Of a DNA stretch of 25,459 nt, positions 7,301-14,088 are shown piece after piece. The DNA lies in the NCBI GenBank assembly GCA_900539095.1, contig UQAR01000027.1, forward strand, positions 1 to 25,459, in the 5' to 3' direction. The stretch's first letter is position 1, and each line of letters begins with the position of its first letter. The DNA comes from an uncultured Ruminococcus sp. Its GTDB lineage: Bacteria > Bacillota > Clostridia > Oscillospirales > Ruminococcaceae. The notes below the pieces were generated by a model, which did not search any database, was not told where the DNA came from, and was given only the letters and a program-made list of their open reading frames with translations. Both the position numbers and the translations under genes were made by a program.

Positions 7301-10123
7301 AAGCAGGCAGTTCAAAGCTGGTTCCTGCCGAAAGCAATGAAACTTGGCAAGCTTGTAAAAAGCCTGAAACTCCATGCCAAAGACCCGTCGTCAGTGACAA
7401 AAGCGAACCTTTCGGATATCCTTGACAAGCTTTGCACAATAAGCGAAAAGAAAGACGCTTTACGCAGCGTGCCGTCCGATATCACTTCCCTGCTCACAGG
7501 CATTTATATGAACGAGCAGACCGACTGGAACGTCCTTGAAAAAGCCGTCGCAAAAACAGACGGAATCATGACCGCTGTAAAAACAAAAACTGACGCCGAC
7601 CCTGCCGCAATGGCTGAAAAGATCAGAACAGCGACCTGCACCACCGAGGGTCAGACCCTTTCCGCTCATCTTGATAAGCTCAAAGAGTTTGAAACTGAGT
7701 TCACGGCAGATATGTCCTCTGTAGAAAACAACGCCGACTGGCTGGCAGTATCAGCAGATAGATTCAGCACCTATGCCGACAATGCAGACAAGCTCAGATA
7801 TGCGGCTGAGTTCAACAGTGCAGACAAAGAGCTTTTGGAAAACGGTCTGTCAGGCGTCTGCGAAAGCTACCGCAGCGGCAGCGTGAACAGCCAGAACGTC
7901 AGCTCCGCATTCTCCTGCTGCCTTAACTATGAGCTTTCACTGATGATAATAAACAGCGACAAGCGTTTGCGAAGTTTCAGCAGCAATACTGCAAACGACC
8001 TTATCACGCAGTTCAAGGATACCATAGACAACTTCTCACGCCTTACCGTTCAGGAACTTTTGGCACGCCTTTCTGCGAAAGTCCCGGTCGCAGGCTCGTC
8101 CTGTGCCTCGACCTCTGAAATGGGTATCTTGAAACGTGCCATAAAGAGCAACGGCAGAATGATGTCCCTGAGAAGTCTTTTTGATAAGATACCAAATCTT
8201 CTCCGCAAGCTTTGTCCTTGTATGCTCATGAGCCCGATATCAGTGGCACAGTATATCGACCCGTCATTCCCTAAGTTTGATCTTGTTATCTTTGACGAGG
8301 CGTCGCAGCTGCCTACAGCCGAGGCGGCAGGCACTATCGCAAGAGGCGAGAACGTTGTTATCGTCGGCGACCCTAAACAGCTGCCTCCGACAAACTTCTT
8401 CTCTTCAAACAGAATAGACGAAGAAAACAGTGAAAAAGAAGATCTCGAAAGCCTCCTTGACGACTGCCTTGCTATCTCCATGCCGCAGCAGTATCTCAAA
8501 TGGCATTACCGTTCACGCCACGAGAGCCTTATTGCCTACAGCAACATGAAATATTATGACAACAAGCTCCTTACCTTCCCGTCACATAACGACCTTATCT
8601 CAAAGGTGAGCATTGTCCACCCTGAGGGTCACTATGACAAGGGCAGAACAAAGCAAAACAAGGCCGAGGCAAGAGCCGTTGTTGACGAGATAATAAGACG
8701 CATGAGCGACGAAACGCTCCGCAATGACAGCATAGGCGTTGTAACATTCAGCTCCGTTCAGCAAAATCTCATTGACGATATGCTCTGCGAAGAGTGGGCG
8801 AACCACCCTGAGCTTGAAGAGCTTGACCGCAAGTCACAAGAGCCTGTGTTCATCAAAAACCTTGAGAACGTTCAGGGCGACGAGCGTGACGTTATCCTCT
8901 TCTCTGTTGGCTATGGCCCTGACGAAAAGGGACAGGTTTCAATGAACTTCGGTCCTCTCAACCGTGACGGCGGCTGGAGAAGACTGAACGTTGCAATATC
9001 ACGAGCAAGAAAAGCCATGATAGTTTACTCCGTCCTCCGCCCTGAGCAGATCGACCTGTCAAGAACACGTTCCGAGGGTGTCGCAGGACTTAAAGGTTTC
9101 CTAGCGTTCGCCGAAAGAGGCAGACTTGCAGCCGTTCAGCACGGCACTGACCTTAACGTAAAGAACACCATTTCAGAGTGTATCGCAAAAGCCGTTGAAA
9201 ATATGGGCTATAAAGTCAAGTGCAATATTGGCAGCTCCGAGTTCAAAGTTGATATCGGTATCATCGACCCTGCCAACGAAAACGAATATCTCCTTGGCAT
9301 ACTTCTTGACGGACAGAACAGCTCCGGCAGCTCCACCGCTCAGGACAGATTTATCCTCCAGCCTAGCGTGCTCAAAGGTCTTGGCTGGAACATCATGAGA
9401 GTGTGGACGCTTGACTGGTTTGATGACAGCGAGCGTGTTCTCAGAAACATCAAAGCCGCCATTGACGAAATCCCAACGCAGGAAAGCACAGTTTCCCAAC
9501 CGTCAAAGCCTGCTGTATTTGCAGCGTCACAGTTTGAGCGTGAAAACACCGCCGATATCGTGTCCGAAAGCTGCAAGCCATACGAAAGTGCAGACCTTGG
9601 CACAGTTGGAACGCCTGAGGGCTTTTACAGAGCCGAGAACAAGCCGCAAATAAGAGCCACCGCCGAAAAGATACTCGCCGCCGAATCACCAATAAGTCAG
9701 AACCTCCTGACCAAAAAGGTGCTCAGTGCATGGGGCATCACCCGCAGCGGAGCAAAAATAGAAAGCATTTTCCTTGACGCCACACAAGGCATAACAGACT
9801 GCGTCACCGCAGATGAGGACAGAGTGTTCATCTGGCAGAGGGGTCAAAACCCTGAGCAATACACAATTTACCGTGTAAGCGATGACGCAAAACGCAGTGC
9901 CGACGACATCCCGTCTGAGGAGATAATAAATGCAGTGAAAGAAGTTCTTTCTCAGCAGATAAGCCTCTCAGAATCCGACCTTATAAAAGAAACAGCCAAA
10001 AAGCTGGGCTATTCCAGAACCGTAGGCGTTGTGGAAAGCACCATAAGCTTTGCCGTAAGAAAAGGTGTGTCCGCAGGAAAGCTCACAAGAGCAGAAAACG
10101 GATATATCTCCGCCGCACAGTAA
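4355..10123 (+). CDS. DUF4011 / SF1 helicase / Vsr-like / DUF3320 protein, candidate anti-phage defence
   Basis: A 1,922-residue multidomain protein. In order: a beta-sandwich-like N-terminus (1-115); a transglutaminase-like domain with Cys219 (GTCLDLA), His245 (KEHAFCGCW) and Asp259 (FADCC) as a possible triad; DUF4011 (from about 380, WERKLLDFSLRNSLLNF); an SF1 helicase with Walker A GPPGTGKS (690-697), a helical insertion of about 600 residues, DEAS (1314-1317), VGDPKQLPP (about 1337-1345), WHYRSRHESL, NVQGDERDV and VAISRARKA (1546-1554); a Vsr-like nuclease domain (about 1603-1694); DUF3320 (about 1762-1810); and a winged-helix-like end. The GTG at 4355 follows GGAGGGG by 5 bases; the upstream ATG 4289 sits almost on the predicted transcript start. 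Related single-gene proteins are reported as anti-phage systems (Hhe, from memory). It has its own promoter and no obvious partner genes. Defence function is inferred. Confidence 0.9.
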   Translation: MDNIVTVGGHINTSINFAMQQNYVPVIRNLVVNNNSEEVLENIGLKITFEPEFAKEFTYHIGSIPAKSSAEISPVRITTNTELLFSLTEKTLGSITMDILQNDVVICTQHEQIELLACDQWSGINIMPEMIAAFVTPNHPALSNVIHDASEFLKKWKGDPSFTGYQTNNPNNVKLQMAAIFAALVQQRIVYCNPPASYETVGQRVRLPHKVLEEKMGTCLDLALLYASCLEAVGLHPLLFFTKEHAFCGCWLENETFADCCVDDVSAVEKRIAENAEEMLLVECTDFVDCSTHDFERFDHAMKHGKGHIINTQDFICVIDVQRSRGSGIRPVPLRPEQSFSGAQLAENDLNLKSISAPSELDSSLLGKVAEGDGQPVTKLRIWERKLLDFSLRNSLLNFRVTKNTMQIMTADLGKLEDELASGSDFRIMEIPAEWTGSPRDAKIFAIENDKDLVTNIAETEFKNKRIRTFLSETDLDSALKNLYRSAKVSMEENGSNTLFLALGLLRWYESDLSEKPRYAPLVLIPIDIVRNTRNKGYIIRSRQEETQINVTLLEYLRQDHGISITGLDPLPLDEHGIDLPLVYNTIRQAIIDKKRWNIEGYAFIGLFSFSQFVMWNDLRNRSEEIKQNKVVSSLIEGKLTYTPEDISITPENIDTDLDMENMAVPMSADSSQLAAVAAAGSGQSFVLHGPPGTGKSQTITNMIANALYNDKSVLFVAEKMAALNVVQKRLANLGLDPFCLELHSNKTNKSSVLAELDKALEVGRIKSPEEYSAEAAKLKAQKAQLNDTIAALHEKRSCGATLYETISAYEHDISQHGKIAVPHSLLENATGETIAHYNELVHKYSVAISETGSFADFPLNDIATTSYSIEQRDKFRKTASELADSASASSQCAHALANAYGYSGALDKAAVKMLSEVFKACHADGELLSGLLCAPHYDLAMQKIKDTLSMGKEYSSLSSDILTSFEKSVFDFPASESRMVYKQAVQSWFLPKAMKLGKLVKSLKLHAKDPSSVTKANLSDILDKLCTISEKKDALRSVPSDITSLLTGIYMNEQTDWNVLEKAVAKTDGIMTAVKTKTDADPAAMAEKIRTATCTTEGQTLSAHLDKLKEFETEFTADMSSVENNADWLAVSADRFSTYADNADKLRYAAEFNSADKELLENGLSGVCESYRSGSVNSQNVSSAFSCCLNYELSLMIINSDKRLRSFSSNTANDLITQFKDTIDNFSRLTVQELLARLSAKVPVAGSSCASTSEMGILKRAIKSNGRMMSLRSLFDKIPNLLRKLCPCMLMSPISVAQYIDPSFPKFDLVIFDEASQLPTAEAAGTIARGENVVIVGDPKQLPPTNFFSSNRIDEENSEKEDLESLLDDCLAISMPQQYLKWHYRSRHESLIAYSNMKYYDNKLLTFPSHNDLISKVSIVHPEGHYDKGRTKQNKAEARAVVDEIIRRMSDETLRNDSIGVVTFSSVQQNLIDDMLCEEWANHPELEELDRKSQEPVFIKNLENVQGDERDVILFSVGYGPDEKGQVSMNFGPLNRDGGWRRLNVAISRARKAMIVYSVLRPEQIDLSRTRSEGVAGLKGFLAFAERGRLAAVQHGTDLNVKNTISECIAKAVENMGYKVKCNIGSSEFKVDIGIIDPANENEYLLGILLDGQNSSGSSTAQDRFILQPSVLKGLGWNIMRVWTLDWFDDSERVLRNIKAAIDEIPTQESTVSQPSKPAVFAASQFERENTADIVSESCKPYESADLGTVGTPEGFYRAENKPQIRATAEKILAAESPISQNLLTKKVLSAWGITRSGAKIESIFLDATQGITDCVTADEDRVFIWQRGQNPEQYTIYRVSDDAKRSADDIPSEEIINAVKEVLSQQISLSESDLIKETAKKLGYSRTVGVVESTISFAVRKGVSAGKLTRAENGYISAAQ

Positions 10124-10125
10124 AA

Positions 10126-10164
10126 AACTACCCCCTGCCGCAGATGATGCAGCAGGGGGTAGTT
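10126..10164 (+). terminator. Terminator hairpin after the helicase gene
   Basis: 13-bp perfect stem AACTACCCCCTGC/GCAGGGGGTAGTT with a 13-nt loop, starting 3 bases after the helicase stop. On the plus strand the tail is only ATATTCATAATTTTTT; the clean six-T tract lies on the minus strand. It may act in both directions. Confidence 0.75.
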
Positions 10165-10206
10165 ATATTCATAATTTTTTCGTCAACGCAGAAACATTCT
10201 CTCTCC

Positions 10207-10235
10207 TTGAAAGATATTTGATTTTGTAGTATAAT
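10207..10235 (+). promoter_or_regulatory. Promoter of the SLC13-type permease gene
   Basis: TTGAAA (10207-10212), 17-nt spacer, TATAAT (10230-10235). Transcription should start near 10242, about 29 nt before ATG 10271. Confidence 0.85.
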
Positions 10236-10270
10236 CTAAATAAAGAATACAACGACAGGAAATGATAAAA

Positions 10271-11419
10271 ATGAACATCATAAAAAAAGTCCTTAACTTT
10301 GCAAAAAATGAAATCGTTTTGACGATATCGCTCGTTCTTGCTGTTATATCGGCTTTTTTCGTCACGCCAAACAAAACCTATGCAGACTATATAGACTTCC
10401 GCACTCTTGGACTTCTCTTTTCACTTATGACTGTGACCGAGGGTTGCAAAAAACTTGGACTTTTTGAACGCTGTGCAAATGCCATACTCGGCAAGGTACA
10501 CAACACATTTCAGCTTTCTGCTGTTCTTGTGGGGCTATGCTTTTTCTCCAGTATGTTCATAACGAATGACGTTGCACTTATCACTTTTGTACCCCTGAGC
10601 CTAACAGCCCTCTCATCGCTGAGAAATGTTGGCGAAAAGCTCATCATACCAATTACTGTTCTGCAAACCATAGCTGCAAATCTTGGCAGTATGCTTACTC
10701 CTATAGGCAATCCACAGAATTTATACCTCTTTGGTATATCAAACATGACCCTTGGTGACTTCTTAAAGCTCATGCTGCCATACACAGTTGTTGCGGCGGT
10801 AATGCTGCTCATATGTATATCTATAGTTTGCCGCAGCACAGAACAATTTGACTTTGAACAAACCAGCAGCACCGAAAGGGTCGATACAAACACTGCTAAA
10901 AACAAAGCAGGTCTTTTAGTATGCCTTTTGCTTTTCATTCTCTGCCTGCTGACAGTTGCAAGACTTATCCCGTGGCAGGCAACAGCCCTTGCCGCCCTTC
11001 TTCTGACCGCTATATCCCACAAGGAAATACTAAAAAAAGTGGATTACCCTCTCCTGCTGACATTCTGCGGATTTTTTATTTTTATAGGAAACATGGGAAA
11101 ACTTGATTTTTTCAGAAATGCCCTGAAAAGTATCCTTGAGGGTCACGAACTGCTTATTTCCGCTGTGGCAAGTCAGATAATAAGCAATGTGCCATGTGCG
11201 ATACTTCTTTCAGGCTTTACAGATGACCTGAAAGCTCTGATAGTCGGCACGAACATAGGCGGTCTTGGTACTCTTATCGCCTCAATGGCGAGCCTTATTT
11301 CCTACAAGCAGATATGCAGCAGCTACCCAAAAAAGAAAGGCAGATATTTTGCATTTTTTACAGCCGCAAATATAACTTTCCTCGCCATAATGGCTTTGAC
11401 TGTGAAGATCGCATACTGA
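10271..11419 (+). CDS. SLC13 / ArsB-NhaD superfamily permease
   Basis: A 382-residue polytopic membrane protein with about ten hydrophobic segments. The motif SMLTPIGNPQNLYLFG (about 140-155) and TNDVALITFVPL are typical of the ion-transporter superfamily that includes SLC13 anion carriers, CitMHS citrate carriers, ArsB and NhaD. A second NVPCAILLSGF segment near residue 311 mirrors TNDVALITF, as in the inverted-repeat folds of this superfamily. It probably moves an organic or inorganic anion with a cation, but the substrate cannot be read from sequence. It is shorter than many SLC13 members (450 or more residues). ATG 10271 was chosen because AGGA lies 10 bases before it; the in-frame ATG 10262 would sit directly against that site. 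It has its own promoter and appears monocistronic; no clear terminator follows. Confidence 0.82.
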   Translation: MNIIKKVLNFAKNEIVLTISLVLAVISAFFVTPNKTYADYIDFRTLGLLFSLMTVTEGCKKLGLFERCANAILGKVHNTFQLSAVLVGLCFFSSMFITNDVALITFVPLSLTALSSLRNVGEKLIIPITVLQTIAANLGSMLTPIGNPQNLYLFGISNMTLGDFLKLMLPYTVVAAVMLLICISIVCRSTEQFDFEQTSSTERVDTNTAKNKAGLLVCLLLFILCLLTVARLIPWQATALAALLLTAISHKEILKKVDYPLLLTFCGFFIFIGNMGKLDFFRNALKSILEGHELLISAVASQIISNVPCAILLSGFTDDLKALIVGTNIGGLGTLIASMASLISYKQICSSYPKKKGRYFAFFTAANITFLAIMALTVKIAY

Positions 11420-11498
11420 AATAAGTTTTCATACCCTGCCCACTTTATATGCATAACATTTCCGCTAAATGACCACACTATCCTCAGGAGGTGCTGTT

Positions 11499-11603
11499 AT
11501 GCTGGAATTTTTTGCAGGCACACTGGTGGGCGGTTTTGTTGGCGTTGTAACAATGTGCCTTTGCGTCACTGCCGGTGAAAGCGACCGTCATGATGAACGA
11601 TAA
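11499..11603 (+). CDS. DUF3789-like micro-protein (34 residues)
   Basis: Short open frame MLEFFAGTLVGGFVGVVT followed by MCLCVTAGESDRHDER and TAA. A near-perfect ribosome site AGGAGGTG lies 5 bases before the ATG, which strongly argues for translation. The peptide is one hydrophobic helix with small-residue spacing (GTLVGGFVGVV), a Met-Cys-Leu-Cys motif and a polar tail, so it is probably a single-span membrane peptide. The pattern matches my memory of DUF3789 peptides in Clostridia, often near mobile or phage-like genes. No function is known. It lies 79 bases after the permease and may be read through from it. Confidence 0.75.
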   Translation: MLEFFAGTLVGGFVGVVTMCLCVTAGESDRHDER

Positions 11604-11730
11604 TATGATAAGGCGTTCGTAAGTAAATAAGCGGGCGGACACTGTTCGCCACTGAGAATGTCGAAAAAGTCTGGCGACCTGAGGTCGCCACTACAAAGTT
11701 TTAATAGGTAAACTTCGTGATTTTAACCAA
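11604..11730. repeat. Spacer with two short palindromes
   Basis: No open frame. It contains the palindrome GGCGGACACTGTTCGCC (11634-11650, 8-bp arms with one G-T pair) and the hairpin GGCGACC-TGA-GGTCGCC (11673-11689). The first resembles the palindrome at 22174-22192 between fabF and fabG, suggesting a dispersed intergenic repeat of this genome. Neither is followed by a T tract, so they are not ordinary terminators. Confidence 0.5.
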
Positions 11731-11771
11731 AAAAGCTGCTGCAAAATCTCCCTTTGCGGCGGCTTTTTTAT
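11731..11771 (+). terminator. Rho-independent terminator before the symporter gene
   Basis: 17-bp stem, AAAAAAGCTGCTGCAAA with TTTGCGGCGGCTTTTTT (two G-T pairs), 7-nt loop, A-rich left arm and T-rich right arm. It would stop transcripts coming from the permease or micro-gene, and could also work on the minus strand. Confidence 0.85.
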
Positions 11772-11784
11772 GCCGTTTCGTATT

Positions 11785-11813
11785 GACAAATACTCCGCTT
11801 TGTACTATAATAT
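11785..11813 (+). promoter_or_regulatory. Consensus SigA promoter of the sodium:solute symporter gene
   Basis: Exact TTGACA (11785-11790), 17-nt spacer, exact TATAAT (11808-11813). This is the strongest-looking promoter in the window. Transcription should start near 11820, leaving a leader of about 74 nt. Confidence 0.93.
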
Positions 11814-11821
11814 TATCATTG

Positions 11822-11865
11822 CACTTTAATAGATAAAAACGCAAAAGCATAAAAGCATTAAAGTG
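11822..11865 (+). promoter_or_regulatory. Inverted repeat in the symporter 5' leader
   Basis: Perfect 9-bp arms CACTTTAAT (11822-11830) and ATTAAAGTG (11857-11865) enclose a 26-nt A-rich loop. It begins at the predicted transcription start and ends about 15 bases before the GGAG ribosome site. It could be an operator or an mRNA hairpin; which is not decided by the sequence. Confidence 0.5.
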
Positions 11866-11893
11866 ATATATGAAGTAAAAGGAGTGTATAAGA

Positions 11894-13429
11894 TTGACCG
11901 CAAGATGGATAGTATTGGTGATATACCTTGCACTTATGATAGGCATAGGCGTTTATTACCGCAGAAAATCGGCAAGCGTCAATGATTTTGTACTGGGAGG
12001 AAGAGGTCTTGGAGCATGGTTCACAGCCTTTGCATATGGAACTTCTTACTTCTCGGCAGTAATTTTTGTAGGATACGCAGGAAAATTCGGCTGGAATTAC
12101 GGTGTGGCGTCAACATGGGTAGGAATAGGAAACTCTGTTATCGGCTCGTGGCTGGCGTGGAAAGTTCTTGGCAGACGAACAAGAATAATGTCAAAGCACC
12201 TTGAGGCAAAGACCATGCCTGAGTATTTTGAAAAGAGATACAACAGCAAGCCTTTGAAAATAGTTTCCGCACTTATCGTGTTCGTATTCCTTATTCCTTA
12301 CACGGCGTCAGTTTACAACGGCTTGTCAAGACTTTTTGAAAAAGGCTTTGGCATACCTTACAAATACTGCATAATCGGCATGGCAGTTTTCACAGCGGTC
12401 TATGTTATCATGGGCGGATACAAAGCTACGGCACTCAATGATTTTATTCAGGGTATCGTAATGCTGGTGGGCATTGCGGCGGTAGTGCTAGCGGTGCTTG
12501 GAGAAAACGGCGGTCTTGGCAGTTCTCTTGAACTGCTGGGTGACATTCCTGACGCAAGCGGTGAAAAGGGTGCATATTCATCACTTTTCGGCCCTGACCC
12601 TATAAATCTTGCAGGCGTTGTTATACTCACTTCTCTCGGCACATGGGGACTTCCTCAAATGGTGCAGAAATTCTATGCTATCAAAGACGACAAGGCTATC
12701 AAGACAGGAACTATAGTATCAACATTTTTCGCAGTAGTGGTAGCAGGCGGCTGTTACTTCCTTGGCGGATTCGGCAGACTTTTTGTAAAGAGCGTTGACG
12801 GACTGCCTGAGGGTGGATTTGACGGAATAGTTCCGACCATGATGGAAAAGCTCCCTTCGCTGCTGTTCGGACTTGTTATCGTACTTGTTCTTTCGGCGTC
12901 AATGTCAACACTTTCATCGCTTGTACTCACATCAAGCTCGACCCTGACTATCGACCTTATCAAGCCGATAATGAAAGAAAAAATGGATGACAAGAAACAG
13001 CTTATCACAATGAGGATATTCATTGCAGTATTTCTTATCATCTCAGTAGTGCTTGCGGTAATCACTCTTGAAAATCCGCAGACTGTTATTTCCACTCTCA
13101 TGTCTATCTCATGGGGTGCACTTGCAGGAGCATTCCTTGCACCGTTCATGTACGGACTTTTCTGGAAGGGCGTAACAAAGGCAGCCTGCATGGCAAGCTT
13201 TATTGCAGGAGTAGGCATAACGGTCGTACACATGGCATACTACACCCTTGCAGGACACACAGGCACACTTTGGGGCATAAACCTTGCCTCGCCGATAAAT
13301 GCAGGAGCATTTGCGATGCTTTTCGGACTTGTGCTTGTACCTATCGTGAGCCTTATCACAAGGCAGAGCGACGCTGACAAGGCTCATGCTGAAAAGGTGT
13401 TTGAGTGTTATAATGACAACGAACTGTAA
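11894..13429 (+). CDS. Sodium:solute symporter (SSS family)
   Basis: A 511-residue membrane protein with about 13 hydrophobic segments, the normal SSS size. It uses the sodium gradient to import a small solute. Family marks: the N-terminal YRRKSASVNDFVLGGRGLGA (about 17-36), TSYFSAVIFVGYAGKFGWNY (about 46-65), and SASMSTLSSLVLTSSSTLT (about 336-354), the region holding Na+ ligands in this fold. It resembles the proline/pantothenate branch, but the substrate is not decided. The start is TTG 11894, with AAGGAG ending 9 bases upstream; the ATG at 11905 is out of frame. It is transcribed alone from a consensus promoter, with a leader inverted repeat, and ends before a strong bidirectional terminator. 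Confidence 0.92.
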   Translation: MTARWIVLVIYLALMIGIGVYYRRKSASVNDFVLGGRGLGAWFTAFAYGTSYFSAVIFVGYAGKFGWNYGVASTWVGIGNSVIGSWLAWKVLGRRTRIMSKHLEAKTMPEYFEKRYNSKPLKIVSALIVFVFLIPYTASVYNGLSRLFEKGFGIPYKYCIIGMAVFTAVYVIMGGYKATALNDFIQGIVMLVGIAAVVLAVLGENGGLGSSLELLGDIPDASGEKGAYSSLFGPDPINLAGVVILTSLGTWGLPQMVQKFYAIKDDKAIKTGTIVSTFFAVVVAGGCYFLGGFGRLFVKSVDGLPEGGFDGIVPTMMEKLPSLLFGLVIVLVLSASMSTLSSLVLTSSSTLTIDLIKPIMKEKMDDKKQLITMRIFIAVFLIISVVLAVITLENPQTVISTLMSISWGALAGAFLAPFMYGLFWKGVTKAACMASFIAGVGITVVHMAYYTLAGHTGTLWGINLASPINAGAFAMLFGLVLVPIVSLITRQSDADKAHAEKVFECYNDNEL

Positions 13430-13469
13430 TAACTAAACGCAAGTAATTATTCCCTTATAGTCGCAAGAT

Positions 13470-13511
13470 AAACAACAAGACCGCAGAAATTTCTCTGCGG
13501 TCTTGTTGTTT
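13470..13511. terminator. Bidirectional terminator between symporter and lipoprotein genes
   Basis: 18-bp perfect stem, AAACAACAAGACCGCAGA with TCTGCGGTCTTGTTGTTT, and a 6-nt loop. It is placed between two converging genes, and ends two bases before the minus-strand stop codon at 13514. The T-rich arm serves the plus strand, and the complement of the A-rich arm serves the minus strand. Confidence 0.88.
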
Positions 13512-13513
13512 AC

Positions 13514-14065
13514 TTATTCACTCTCTTGTTCTACCTCTGACGGTCTTGTTTCATAAACAGTTTGGAAAAAATTATCCGACTTATCGTTGAACTTATAATA
13601 CTCGCCGTCAAAGCAGAAATCTGCAAGCGACGAATCTGAACCACTAACTTTCACAAGCTGATTATTCTCATCATAAAAACAAACAGACATTGGTGTTCTG
13701 CCAGCTAATAGATGTTCCCTTGCGACTGATTTCTTCACCTGCTTAAAATTCCCCGCCTTGAAATCTTCATACCAATCAAATACTTTCTGTTTAACGCTTT
13801 CGTCCTCCACATTCCAGTTTTCTTCGGCTATATTATGCCCGTCACCTGGATAATTGACTGAAACCACCGTATTCCTCTCAACAGTTTTGCCGTCTATCTC
13901 GCTTTCATCTTCTATGTTCTCAACTACAGCCGCCGTTGTACTCGTTGTGGAACTGTCACTGTCCGCAACGCTTTCCGTCACACTTCCGCAGCCGTAAAGA
14001 CCTACACTCAGCAAAGACATTGCTAATGCAATCGTCTTTTTTATATTTTCCGTCTTTGCTTTCAT
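13514..14065 (-). CDS. Small secreted lipoprotein, unknown function
   Basis: 183 residues. The N-terminus has Lys residues, a hydrophobic stretch and a lipobox-like LYGC with Cys26 as lipidation site (Tyr at -2 is unusual). A Ser/Thr/Ala-rich linker (about 35-48) is followed by an acidic domain. About residues 85-160 (QKVFDWYEDFKAGNFKQVKK, PMSVCFYDENNQLVKV, DGEYYKFND) look like a small alpha+beta domain. I do not recognise a family. The ribosome site AAGGAGGAG is just upstream of the ATG. It starts 23 bases after the end of the interrupted peptidase gene, so the two are probably co-transcribed; a role as partner, inhibitor or target of the peptidase is only a guess. Confidence 0.75.
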   Translation of the reverse strand: MKAKTENIKKTIALAMSLLSVGLYGCGSVTESVADSDSSTTSTTAAVVENIEDESEIDGKTVERNTVVSVNYPGDGHNIAEENWNVEDESVKQKVFDWYEDFKAGNFKQVKKSVAREHLLAGRTPMSVCFYDENNQLVKVSGSDSSLADFCFDGEYYKFNDKSDNFFQTVYETRPSEVEQESE

Positions 14066-14088
14066 ACTATCTCCTCCTTATATAAATA

